NCBI GenBank assembly: GCA_963841635.1
Contig: CAWJDO010000002.1
Coordinates: 4,216,001 to 4,280,000, forward strand
Direction of reading: 5' to 3'
From: DASWZN01 sp963841635
Lineage (GTDB): Bacteria; Acidobacteriota; Terriglobia; Bryobacterales; Bryobacteraceae
DNA length: 64,000 nucleotides
The notes beneath the pieces are model-generated. The model ran no database searches. It was not told the DNA's origin and saw only the letters and a list, made by a program, of their open reading frames with translations. Shown piece after piece: positions 44,347 to 52,282 of this stretch; within the stretch, counting starts at the first letter, position 1, and every line of letters starts with the position of its first letter. Both the position numbers and the translations under genes were made by a program.

Positions 44347-45126
44347 ATGAGGAAAGGCAACGTATACGGCGGCTCGGAAACGGGCGAGAGGCGGCGGAAG
44401 AGGGAGGGCGGCGAGGCGGCGGGATGGGAGAAATGGCTGGGGTTTGAACCGGACGTGAGGCAGGGGGAGCTATTGCGGCTGGATGCGCGGCGGCTGTTGC
44501 TGAACTGCACGCGTCAGTGGGGGAAATCGACGATCACGGCGGCGAAGGCGGTGGTGCGGGCGCAGGAACGCGAGGGGAGTCTGACGCTGGTGGTGAGTCC
44601 TTCGGCTCGGCAGAGCGGGGAGTTCTTGAGGAAGGCGGCGGCGTTCGTGCGGCGGATGGGGATACGGCCGCGGGGGGACGGGGACAACGAGATTTCGCTT
44701 TTGTTCCCGAATGGGTCTCGGCTGGTGGGGTTGCCGGGGACGGAGGCTACGGTGCGCGGGTTCTCCGCCGTGTCGCTCATGCTGATCGACGAGGCGGCTC
44801 GGGTGAGCGATGAAATGTACAAGGCGGTGCGGCCGATGCTGGCAGTGGGGGACGGGGATTTGTGGTTGATGTCGACTCCTTTTGGGAAGCGGGGGTTCTT
44901 CTGGGAGGAGTGGACGAAGGGCGGGGCTCTGTGGGAGCGGGTGGCGGTGCCGGCTACTCAGTGCGCTCGGATTATGAGCAGCTTTTTGGAGGAGGAGCGG
45001 AGATCGCTGGGGGAGCGGTGGTTCAGGCAGGAGTACCTTTGCGAGTTTTTGGAGCCGGACGACGTTTTGTTTCGGCGGGAGATGGTGGAGCGGGCGTTTT
45101 CGGATGAGATCAAGCCGTTGTTTTGA
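44347..45126 (+). CDS. Terminase large subunit-like ATPase, nuclease domain absent
   Basis: 259 residues. Walker A-type TRQWGKST at residues 55-62, LVVSPSARQSGEFLRK, LLFPNGSRLVGLPG, Walker B LMLIDEA at 144-150 and the coupling STPFGKRGFFWEEW are those of phage large terminases. Full proteins are 400-550 residues and carry a C-terminal RNase H-like nuclease; this one stops after ...REMVERAFSDEI. The coding strand is unusually G-rich compared with its neighbours, a sign of foreign origin. No other phage gene nearby. Confidence 0.8.
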   Translation: MRKGNVYGGSETGERRRKREGGEAAGWEKWLGFEPDVRQGELLRLDARRLLLNCTRQWGKSTITAAKAVVRAQEREGSLTLVVSPSARQSGEFLRKAAAFVRRMGIRPRGDGDNEISLLFPNGSRLVGLPGTEATVRGFSAVSLMLIDEAARVSDEMYKAVRPMLAVGDGDLWLMSTPFGKRGFFWEEWTKGGALWERVAVPATQCARIMSSFLEEERRSLGERWFRQEYLCEFLEPDDVLFRREMVERAFSDEIKPLF

Positions 45127-45159
45127 GAGAGGGGCGGGTGGGAGAAGCACTGAGATTAT

Positions 45160-45192
45160 TGGCCACGTATGAACACGGATGAACGCTGATAA
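45160..45192. repeat. GGATGAACAC repeat, short degraded copy
   Basis: TTGGCCACGTATGAACACGG then ATGAACGCTGATAAGG, right after the terminase gene. Confidence 0.65.
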
Positions 45193-45275
45193 GGGGAACT
45201 GCCAAAGAAAGACGGGGGAAGAAGAATGGAGTTGACGTTAGCAAGGGCTTCTGGCAGATTGCCATTCAACGAAGG

Positions 45276-45896
45276 TTACCAAGCGCGTACAATTTCGGCG
45301 GCGGCAGACTGGAAAGCGGCGAAGTACAGCTCATAGCGTCGCTGGCTCGGGGCTTGGCGGAACTCGTGACGGAGAAAGGCACCGGGGGAGCGCTTAGATC
45401 TCGGGAGCGCGCTCACGCCGGGCACCTTGGTACTGAATGTCTTGAGCGCGAACGGACTCTCATGGGCTATTGCGTTGCGAACCCAGACCGCCTGCTGCAG
45501 CAACGTACGATTCTGTTCTGACACTTCGGAGATCGGGCGTCCTTGACTTATGAACAGTCCCGCCAGTGCCTCGGCGTGCTTGAGGGTAGGAATCGAGACG
45601 TAGTCTTTTCCAGGAAAGAGCAGGAGTTCCTCGAGGTGCTGACGCTTCTCAAAGCTGGCTAGACGCCTATTGCAGCGTCGCCGACTCTCATCTCCGCAGA
45701 CCGTCTCAACGATAACGGCCTTCAGCAAAGACTCCCAGTGCGAGCAAACTGACAGGAAGCTCGAGCTGTAGACAAGTTCCACATCTGTCACTCGAAGTCG
45801 GTTCTCCGCGAAGCTGTCTTCGACCCGTGCGCAGCAGTGTCCATACAGGAGGACACGCCGCGCGAAACGGTGGACGTACTCAGACAGCCGGTTCAA
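45276..45896 (-). CDS. HEPN-domain protein, candidate RNase of a DUF262-HEPN module
   Basis: 206 residues, helical. The RNAIAH motif at residues 140-145 fits the R-x4-6-H RNase signature of HEPN domains, and CSHWESLLKAVIVET resembles the helix-1 pattern of MAE_28990/RiboL-PSP-type HEPN proteins. The start is a TTG at 45896 that overlaps the DUF262 stop by 17 bases, with GAGGGTG upstream, so translation is coupled. HEPN RNases act in toxin-antitoxin and abortive-infection systems by cutting tRNA or mRNA. The specific target is unknown. Confidence 0.7.
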   Translation of the reverse strand: MNRLSEYVHRFARRVLLYGHCCARVEDSFAENRLRVTDVELVYSSSFLSVCSHWESLLKAVIVETVCGDESRRRCNRRLASFEKRQHLEELLLFPGKDYVSIPTLKHAEALAGLFISQGRPISEVSEQNRTLLQQAVWVRNAIAHESPFALKTFSTKVPGVSALPRSKRSPGAFLRHEFRQAPSQRRYELYFAAFQSAAAEIVRAW

Positions 45897-46962
45897 GCTT
45901 GAGCACCCTCATGAGGAAGTTGTGGCGCTGGTCGCGACGCGCCTTGTCGCCCGTCGCCTTGTCCATGGCATCCTGAACCTTGTCAGGTAGGTCCTTTGCC
46001 CGAATCTGGTTACTGGCGCGCTGAAACGCAGCCCCAACTCCAACTGGGAGCGTCCTCGGTCGCACCTTCTTTAACGGCGACCGCAATCCGTAGAGGTGGT
46101 GATAGACGGCGACAAACAGCGAGTAAAACAGTGCGGGGCGCTGGAATGCGCTGCCCGGCAACAGGTCTCCAAAGGAGCGGTCAACCGCGCTGACTGTCGC
46201 CTCGAATCGCTGTCGCACTTCGTCGGCGGAAGGGAAGTCGTCCTCGTTGTTGCGGTAGAAGTTAGAGATCTTCTTTTGGTTCTTTGCGGTGATACCTTCG
46301 ATGAATGCCAGGATGTACTCCGACACGGCTTCGGCCTCGTCCATCCTAGCGATCGCGCTGTTTGGGAATACCTTCCATTTTCGCCAGTTGTCGAAGTTCG
46401 CGAACGACAGCTCATATACAAGACTCTTGAACGCGCCGTGGAACTCGGCGTTCCGAACCTCCTGGTTGTTGAGCGAGAGACCCGTCGAGTTGAGTCGCGC
46501 GAAGATTCGGAAAACAAGCTCATCCCCAGTCGTTGCTGGAAAGATGTGCGTGCTCAGTTCATAGCCAAGCAGCGCCTGTTTCGTCGCCAACGGAAGCTTC
46601 GCGAACGGTTTTCCAGCGATCTCGCTATTGTGGCCCTTTCGCACGGTGACGGCGTCCGTGCTGTCGTCAAAATCAGGCAGACAGCCTGGATCAATGAAAG
46701 CGAGGAGCGTGCGGAGGCGCTGTTGACCATCCACGACCTCCATCCTTATCGAGAGGCTATCCATGTCTTGGACTTGGCGAAGCAGGATGACTGGCACGGG
46801 GAAGCCACGGACCACGCTGTCTATGAGCAGCGATTTGGCAGGCCCCTTCCACACCGGGCGTCTCTGAAAAATGGGCTTGAGCTCGAGTGTCTTCTGACGC
46901 TGCCAATCGAGGAACTGGCTCACCGTCAGAACAGTCTTCGTTGTCTTGAGCGTTTCTTCCAC
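45880..46962 (-). CDS. DUF262 (GmrSD N-terminal-like, ParB-fold) protein
   Basis: 360 residues from the GTG at 46962, chosen because a perfect AAGGAGG lies 5 bases upstream; a TTG at 47049 would add 29 residues. IFQRRPVWKGPAKSLLIDSV, then VRGFPVPVILL and EVVDGQQRLRTLLAFID, is the DUF262 signature, whose ParB-like nucleotide-binding fold is found in GmrS, BrxU and SspE-like defence proteins. The C-terminal part is helical and lacks an obvious HNH motif. It forms an overlapping pair with the HEPN gene. Likely a defence regulator or sensor with NTPase activity. Confidence 0.82.
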   Translation of the reverse strand: MEETLKTTKTVLTVSQFLDWQRQKTLELKPIFQRRPVWKGPAKSLLIDSVVRGFPVPVILLRQVQDMDSLSIRMEVVDGQQRLRTLLAFIDPGCLPDFDDSTDAVTVRKGHNSEIAGKPFAKLPLATKQALLGYELSTHIFPATTGDELVFRIFARLNSTGLSLNNQEVRNAEFHGAFKSLVYELSFANFDNWRKWKVFPNSAIARMDEAEAVSEYILAFIEGITAKNQKKISNFYRNNEDDFPSADEVRQRFEATVSAVDRSFGDLLPGSAFQRPALFYSLFVAVYHHLYGLRSPLKKVRPRTLPVGVGAAFQRASNQIRAKDLPDKVQDAMDKATGDKARRDQRHNFLMRVLKLEPAV

Positions 46963-47176
46963 AGCGCCTCCTTCGCTCGAGATCTCGGCCCAGGACGGGC
47001 CGAGACTCCGCGATGTCAAGAGTATGCCTCGACGGTCCTGCTCCGTCAAGAACGCAGTTTATGGGTCGGTAAGCGCCTATTCTATCTCTTGCCGCGTGTG
47101 TCCGCCGAGGCTATGGAGGAAGTGGCAGATTGAGCTTGTCACACAGGGTGCAGTGCAGGGGCCGGTCCACATGTGC

Positions 47177-49126
47177 TCACTGCCGCAGTGTCCGGATGGT
47201 TTCTAGTATCCGTTGGCGGTCCTTGTGGTTGGGGTCCCGCCGCAAGACTTCCTCGTACCAGCTTGCCGCGTCGCCATAATAGTGGAGCCTCGCAAGACAC
47301 AGGGCGACGTTGTACGCGGCGGCCGAGTCGCTTGGGTTCAACTGCGCCGCCTTCTCGTAGCTCTGCCGTGCCAGTTCCCAGTTCTCTGTCTCAAAATAGC
47401 CGGAGCCAAGGTGAAAATGCATCCAGGCATACTTGCCATCCGCTAGCCGGATAGCTTGCCTGCTTGCATTGATTGCCTCTTGGAATCGCCGCAGTCCTAA
47501 GAAGCTCTCCGCAAGGGTGTCTTGATAAAAGGCGTTGTCCGGTTGGATGGCACTTGCTTCGCGAGCGTGGCTCAGGGCTTCCTCATAAACGCCCCGGTCG
47601 TTCAAGACGCCCGCAATGCTATTGTGCGCGGACGCCAAAAGGCCGTCTGAGTCGGTCTTGCCTGCTCCTGTCTTGATGCACTCTCTGGCGGACTGAAGGG
47701 CCTGATCTCCGGCGTCCGTGGTAAGGGAATATGCGAGCGCCGCTCTGCACCAATCCTGCCAGAACTTGCCGATCAGCGCCGCCTGCCAGAAACTGTCACC
47801 CGCATTCTTATACTCGAGGCGTCCATATTGACGTTGCGCTTGGCTGCGCCAGTCGTAGGGACCGGCTTGGCCGGAAGTGCTCAGCAGCTGGAACCATCGA
47901 TCAGATTCGGCGGCATTTCCGAGGGAAGCACTAGTGCGGATCAACCCGCGGAGTGCGTCGGCGGCGTCGGACGGACTGCGTTGCCCCTTCGCCATCTCGT
48001 AGGCCCTTTGAAAACTGACGTGAGCCTCCGCAGTCGAGGACTGGTCTTCAAGGATGTCACCCAGGACGTAGTACATCTCCCTGGTGGGTTGCTTGGTTGC
48101 CTTGAATGCTGCTCGGATGGCCTTTTCCGCCCTTTCGAGAGCATCGGAGGGCTTACCGCTGGTCAGTTCATCATTGGCCTGCGCTTTGAGGCTCTTTGCT
48201 AGCGTGAGGTAGGCCTGCGGCGTGGGCGTAGATCGGACGATCCTCTCGGACGCAGTGACGGCCAGTTTCGGATCGAGGTAGAGTGCCTTCTCAACGACCT
48301 GGACTAGAACCGAGGTGTCGGACTTGGCCGCGTCAAGCGCCTGCGCCAGCAGGTTGTTGATTTGGCCCTTCGTCTGTTGAAACGGTGAGTCGGGCTTTTC
48401 CGAGTACTCCTGCTCCCACTGCTTTGAAGACAAGTCATCGATCCTTGCCAGAATCGAAGCGGCATCTCCGTCGCTGGTCGTCTCGCCTCGAAGGAGCCGC
48501 TCGACGGCTTCCGCCGGAACGGCAAAGTTCAGGTTCTGGCCATCACGGAGCATCCCAACCGCCACCCCGACTACCTCTCCTTTGCCGTTGAGGATCGGAC
48601 CACCCGACGAGCCCGGCGAGATCGGCGCTGTCACCTGGATCAGCCGCCTCCCGTTGGACTCCCTGATTCCGGCCACCACCCCAGTGCTTATGCTCTTTTC
48701 CAGGCCCTCTGGGTTGCCGATAGCATACACGGCTGTTCCGGGCTGAGGGAGCGTGGATGACAGTTGGAGAGGCGGAGCGGCAACCTCTGCGCTGAAGGTC
48801 AGCAGTGCTAGGTCGTTGAGCGCGTCCACTCGTTCGACTATCAGCGGCAACCGAGCCGCGCCAAAATCCACATAGACAGTTCCGCCGCGAGTCACATGTT
48901 CGTTGGTGATGATCTTTCCGCCCTGAACGACGAACCCCGTGCCCTGCGCAGTGAACTGCCCTTCCGGAGATTTCACGATGAGGAGAAAGGTGCTCTTTGC
49001 CGCGCCGGAGTAGACGCGAGTTGCGGTATCCGTGCCCTGCGCCTGTGCCGAAGGGCTGGAAGTGGCCAGGAGGAGGAGAGCTATGAGATCAATTGCCCCG
49101 CAGGCATCCCTGATTCGAGCCCACAT
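47177..49126 (-). CDS. Exported trypsin-like serine protease with C-terminal TPRs
   Basis: 649 residues, ATG at 49126 with GGAGG about 11 bases upstream. Signal peptide ending LIALLLLATSSPSAQAQ. The DegP-like protease domain shows the full triad: IITNEHVT (His), LNDLALL (Asp), SPGSSGGPI (Ser). There is no PDZ domain; instead residues ~270-640 are TPR-like helices (FHLGSGYFETENWELARQSY). Probably periplasmic. It is 214 bases upstream of the DUF262 gene and in the same direction. It may or may not belong to that module; the signal peptide argues for an independent envelope role. Confidence 0.82.
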   Translation of the reverse strand: MWARIRDACGAIDLIALLLLATSSPSAQAQGTDTATRVYSGAAKSTFLLIVKSPEGQFTAQGTGFVVQGGKIITNEHVTRGGTVYVDFGAARLPLIVERVDALNDLALLTFSAEVAAPPLQLSSTLPQPGTAVYAIGNPEGLEKSISTGVVAGIRESNGRRLIQVTAPISPGSSGGPILNGKGEVVGVAVGMLRDGQNLNFAVPAEAVERLLRGETTSDGDAASILARIDDLSSKQWEQEYSEKPDSPFQQTKGQINNLLAQALDAAKSDTSVLVQVVEKALYLDPKLAVTASERIVRSTPTPQAYLTLAKSLKAQANDELTSGKPSDALERAEKAIRAAFKATKQPTREMYYVLGDILEDQSSTAEAHVSFQRAYEMAKGQRSPSDAADALRGLIRTSASLGNAAESDRWFQLLSTSGQAGPYDWRSQAQRQYGRLEYKNAGDSFWQAALIGKFWQDWCRAALAYSLTTDAGDQALQSARECIKTGAGKTDSDGLLASAHNSIAGVLNDRGVYEEALSHAREASAIQPDNAFYQDTLAESFLGLRRFQEAINASRQAIRLADGKYAWMHFHLGSGYFETENWELARQSYEKAAQLNPSDSAAAYNVALCLARLHYYGDAASWYEEVLRRDPNHKDRQRILETIRTLRQ

Positions 49127-49498
49127 ATGGTCGAAAACCTCCGTTTTGCCTTCTTGGACATCCATCGATTGTATATCCAACCGTCATCATTGGAACCGGT
49201 CGTCTCGTTTTTCAACACGGGCGGCGCAGGCTTTGGGAATGACCCGGTGTTGGGCCGTTGGCGAAGTTCGGCAGTTCATGACGAGTTTTCCGGTTCCTGC
49301 GCCTTCTGGACGTCGTTTCGGGGGGCGCCGAGGACCCTCGCGCGCGGTCCCCGTCAAGCTCCGCCTGTTCAGATTCGTGTCCATTCGTGTGGATGCGTGG
49401 CCCAGCAGCTTTTCCTTTGATAACAACAGACCCTTTTATCTCTTTTAGGGAACCCACCGCCGTCCGCCCGCGTATCCTTGGGGGAACAGGAGGACTGT
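49127..49498. other. 372-base gap between divergent genes
   Basis: No gene supported. Contains a degraded GGATGAACAC-type sequence in reverse (TTCGTGTCCATTCGTGTGGA at ~49375-49394), an AT-richer stretch (TTGATAACAACAGACCCTTT) and the upstream regions of both neighbours. Confidence 0.5.
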
Positions 49499-50167
49499 GT
49501 GACTACTACCCGCAGGATGTGTCTGGCCGGCCTGGCTGGCGGCGGCTTTCTGACGAGCCTCACAGCGCGCGCGGCGACCGCGCCGGCCGCCGAGGCAGAG
49601 GCGCTGGCCTTGTTTGGCAAGAGGCAGTCGGTGCGGCGGTACAAGCCCGATCCGGTTCCCGAGGAGCATCTGCGCCTCATCCTCGACGCCGCGCGGCACG
49701 CTCCCACTTCCGGCAATCAGCAGCCGTGGAAGTTCCTGGTGATCCGCGACCGCGCCAAAATCGATCGCCTGCGGGAGCGCTGCGTGGACCGGCTCCTGCC
49801 GCGCCATGCAGAGGAGCCCGAGGCGGACTACACGGCGCGCCGCGAGACGGCGGCGAAGGGCTTCGGAGGGTATTTCACGGCGCCGGTGTACGTAGTGGTC
49901 CTGACGGACTCCCAGTCCACCTATCCCACCTACAACCATCACGACGGACCGCTGGCGGCCGGCTATCTGATGCTGGCGGCGCGCGCGCTGGGCTACGGCA
50001 CCGTCTACATCACCGATTCGATCCCCGAGGCGGTGACCCAGGAAGTGCTGGGAATTCCGGAACGCTACAAGCGCGTGTGCATCACTCCGATCGGCGTGCC
50101 GGACGGCTGGCCGGAACCGCATGCGAAGAAGAAGCTGGAGGAGCTGGTGGCGTGGGAGACCTTATAG
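49499..50167 (+). CDS. Nitroreductase family protein, possibly Tat-exported
   Basis: 222 residues, GTG at 49499 with AGGAGG 5 bases upstream. TTTRRMCLAGLAGGGFLTSL resembles a twin-arginine signal. The domain has RQSVRRYKPDPVPEEHLRLI (FMN phosphate contact), APTSGNQQPWKFLVI, GPLAAGYLMLAARALGYGT and a PIGVPDGWPEP end. FMN-dependent reductase; the natural substrate is not shown. The signal is unusual, since most nitroreductases are cytoplasmic. Confidence 0.88.
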   Translation: MTTTRRMCLAGLAGGGFLTSLTARAATAPAAEAEALALFGKRQSVRRYKPDPVPEEHLRLILDAARHAPTSGNQQPWKFLVIRDRAKIDRLRERCVDRLLPRHAEEPEADYTARRETAAKGFGGYFTAPVYVVVLTDSQSTYPTYNHHDGPLAAGYLMLAARALGYGTVYITDSIPEAVTQEVLGIPERYKRVCITPIGVPDGWPEPHAKKKLEELVAWETL

Positions 50168-50168
50168 C

Positions 50169-50310
50169 GTAGTGCGTCGCAAATATCGAGCAGTGTAGCT
50201 GACAGAGGACCAATGGTGGGACAGGCACGAATTTCGCGAAGGCGCCGAAATTCGAGCCAGTCCCGGGTCTGCGGCCAATTGATGTTCGACGGAATCTGCG
50301 ACGCACTACT
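50169..50310. repeat. Palindromic TIR element, family P1 (full copy, reverse)
   Basis: Perfect 13-base terminal inverted repeats GTAGTGCGTCGCA (50169-50181) and complement (50298-50310). Inside is the reversed core palindrome GGGACAGGCACGAATTTCGC. Begins two bases after the nitroreductase stop. Confidence 0.9.
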
Positions 50311-50668
50311 CCGGGCCTTGAGGACGCCGGCGCCGGAACCGTCTTCGAAGGGCTGAGGCCCTAACGCGCTTAGACAGTCCCTGTTTCGCTTTGAGGTCGT
50401 TGGCCGCGCACTCTTGCCCAAACGCCAAGCGGGCCGCTGTGTCCATCTCGAAACCGTGGTCACGGCACCACGCCGGAAACGTGTTCGGATCGATATAGGC
50501 CCTGACCACCGAGAGGCCTTCGCTCGTGAGCGTGCCGTATACACGCTGAGCGGTCTCGAGCCAACTGTCGAAGGTGTCCGGAAGCTTCCAGCCGTCCTTG
50601 AAGGCTGCCTTCAAGTGGTCGTAATCCTCCGGGCGATACCAGGCGATTCCCGTCACCTTGACTGGCAT
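50306..50668 (-). CDS. Hypothetical protein whose 3' end meets a P1 element
   Basis: 120 residues from ATG 50668. MPVKVTGIAWYRPEDYDHLK, then a DTFDSWLETAQRVYGTLTSE segment and AYIDPNTFPAWCRDHGFEMD, look like a compact cytoplasmic protein of a recurring unnamed family. The last ~25 residues turn Arg-rich and the stop lies at the P1 repeat boundary, so the natural C-terminus may have been replaced when the element inserted. The longer upstream frame runs through another P1 remnant. Confidence 0.6.
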   Translation of the reverse strand: MPVKVTGIAWYRPEDYDHLKAAFKDGWKLPDTFDSWLETAQRVYGTLTSEGLSVVRAYIDPNTFPAWCRDHGFEMDTAARLAFGQECAANDLKAKQGLSKRVRASALRRRFRRRRPQGPE

Positions 50669-50770
50669 AGGATTGTCCCCATGCTGCCTGAAAGGGACGG
50701 CCCAATGCAAGCCGGTTTGGGGGCGACCCGCAGTGCGGCGCAAATCGCGGGCCGCGTGATTGTTCACGGG

Positions 50771-50838
50771 GCAAACCTTGGGACAGGCACCAATTTCGCA
50801 ACGGCGGCGAAATTTGGGTCCAGTCCCCGGTTTGCGGA
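50771..50838. repeat. P1 palindrome remnant (reverse)
   Basis: GGGACAGGCACCAATTTCGC and a degraded second arm GGCGAAATTTGGGTCCAGTC. Only the core hairpin is left; no TIRs. Confidence 0.65.
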
Positions 50839-50870
50839 TCATCCCGATACCCGACGAAAAGTGCGCCGGC

Positions 50871-52214
50871 CTAGCCGTCCTGCCCCTTGATCTTCGTGAA
50901 GCGCGCCGCCGCCAGGCCGCGGTGGACCTCCGGCGCCGCCATCATCGCCTTCCAGACCGACTCGGTGCGGTGATTCTCCGCCATCAGCAGCATGATGCCC
51001 AGGTCGATGCCCACCACGTCCGGCGCGCGCCAGTTCAGGGGATGGAACGCGTCCACAAAGCCGTAGCGCGTCCAGCATTTGTTGCCGTAGCGCTCCAGCA
51101 TGTTCTCGAGAACCAGCGTGCAGTTCTGGGGCAGGAAGACGATCGATCCTCCGGCCGCGCATGGCACCAGCGTCCCGTCGATATGGGAGTTGGCCACGCG
51201 GTCCATGCCGCCCCAATCGATATATCCGTAAGGCGACTCGGAGGACGTGATGCCCCACATCGATTCGCTGAACCAGGGAAAGCGGCCGCGCAGGCTGACG
51301 CAGAACTCGCGGTGCAGCACGGTCGCCATGCGCGAATTCTCGAAGTAGTCGATGCTGCCGTCGCGGAGTCCGCGAAAATCGATCCAGGCATGCGAGTATT
51401 GGTGGGCAAACAAGGGCGCCAGGGATTCGATGAAAACGTTCCCGGGCGCAAGGCTCTTCTGGCGGGGCCGCGTCCAGGCGTTCCACGCGGACTCCGGTAT
51501 GGGATGCGCCTCCGACCCCAGCGCGAGCAGGTACATGGCGAGGAGCTCGGAATAGCGGTCCCAACGATAGGGCAGGAACCCGCCCTCGGGCGTCCAGCCG
51601 TGAGACAGCGTCGGCCCGCCCGCCCACATCCATTGCCAATCCACGCGCCCGAGGACCTCGTCCGCCAGGCGCCGTATGGCCGGCGTATCGAAGTGCTGGC
51701 GGGCATGAATGACGCCGCAGAGCAGCCACGCCGTATCCACCGAGGAAACCTCGCACTCGTAGCAGCGGTCGCCCGTCAGCACGTCCACAAAATGGTAGAA
51801 GAAGCCCTTCTCTCCCGCGACGTGCCCCACCAGGGCGCGGAGGGTGCGCTCGGCGCGCGCGAGGGCGTCGCCGGATTTCAGGTAGCCCCGCGAAGACGAA
51901 ATCGCGAGCGCACTGAGCCCGAAGCCGGTGGCGGCGATGCTGGCGATGTTGAACTGGTTGGGACGGTCGGTGGGGGCGCGGTCGAGCACCAGCCCGGTGT
52001 CGGGATGCGCCTGCTCCCAGAAATAGACGCAGGCACGGCGCTCCATCTCCTCAATCAGGTCGGGGCGTTTCCCGAAGACTCCCGCCAGACGGCCTGCGGG
52101 GTATAGCGCCGCCAGGCCCCCCGCAATGCCGATGCCTAGCAACTCCCGGCGAGTAATGGCGCGCCTGGGCTGTACCGAAACCACGTCGCTCAGATGCTTA
52201 TCCTTAAACTTCAA
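50871..52214 (-). CDS. Glycoamylase-domain protein, GH144-like (candidate endo-beta-1,2-glucanase)
   Basis: 447 residues, TTG start at 52214. ITRRELLGIGIAGGLAALYP is a twin-arginine-like signal. The alpha/alpha-barrel segments ACVYFWEQAHPDTGLVLDRA, NIASIAATGFGLSALAI, VSSVDTAWLLCGVIHA, SELLAMYLLALGS and LFAHQYSHAWIDFRGL match the PF10091 family, which includes GH144 beta-1,2-glucanases. It is divergent from an ABC exporter and a GT84-type synthase (68-base gap), which supports a role in the same glucan's turnover in the periplasm. Confidence 0.82.
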   Translation of the reverse strand: MKFKDKHLSDVVSVQPRRAITRRELLGIGIAGGLAALYPAGRLAGVFGKRPDLIEEMERRACVYFWEQAHPDTGLVLDRAPTDRPNQFNIASIAATGFGLSALAISSSRGYLKSGDALARAERTLRALVGHVAGEKGFFYHFVDVLTGDRCYECEVSSVDTAWLLCGVIHARQHFDTPAIRRLADEVLGRVDWQWMWAGGPTLSHGWTPEGGFLPYRWDRYSELLAMYLLALGSEAHPIPESAWNAWTRPRQKSLAPGNVFIESLAPLFAHQYSHAWIDFRGLRDGSIDYFENSRMATVLHREFCVSLRGRFPWFSESMWGITSSESPYGYIDWGGMDRVANSHIDGTLVPCAAGGSIVFLPQNCTLVLENMLERYGNKCWTRYGFVDAFHPLNWRAPDVVGIDLGIMLLMAENHRTESVWKAMMAAPEVHRGLAAARFTKIKGQDG

Positions 52215-52282
52215 CTGTACAAAAGGGCCGCATCCCGAAGCAAATATGAGCGGTACTTAATCGCAATACCTGAAAGTGCAGA

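Noticed and set aside
43603..45126. Intact prophage
   Set aside because: Only a terminase ATPase and a terminase-neighbour protein are present; no portal, capsid, tail, integrase or lysis genes.
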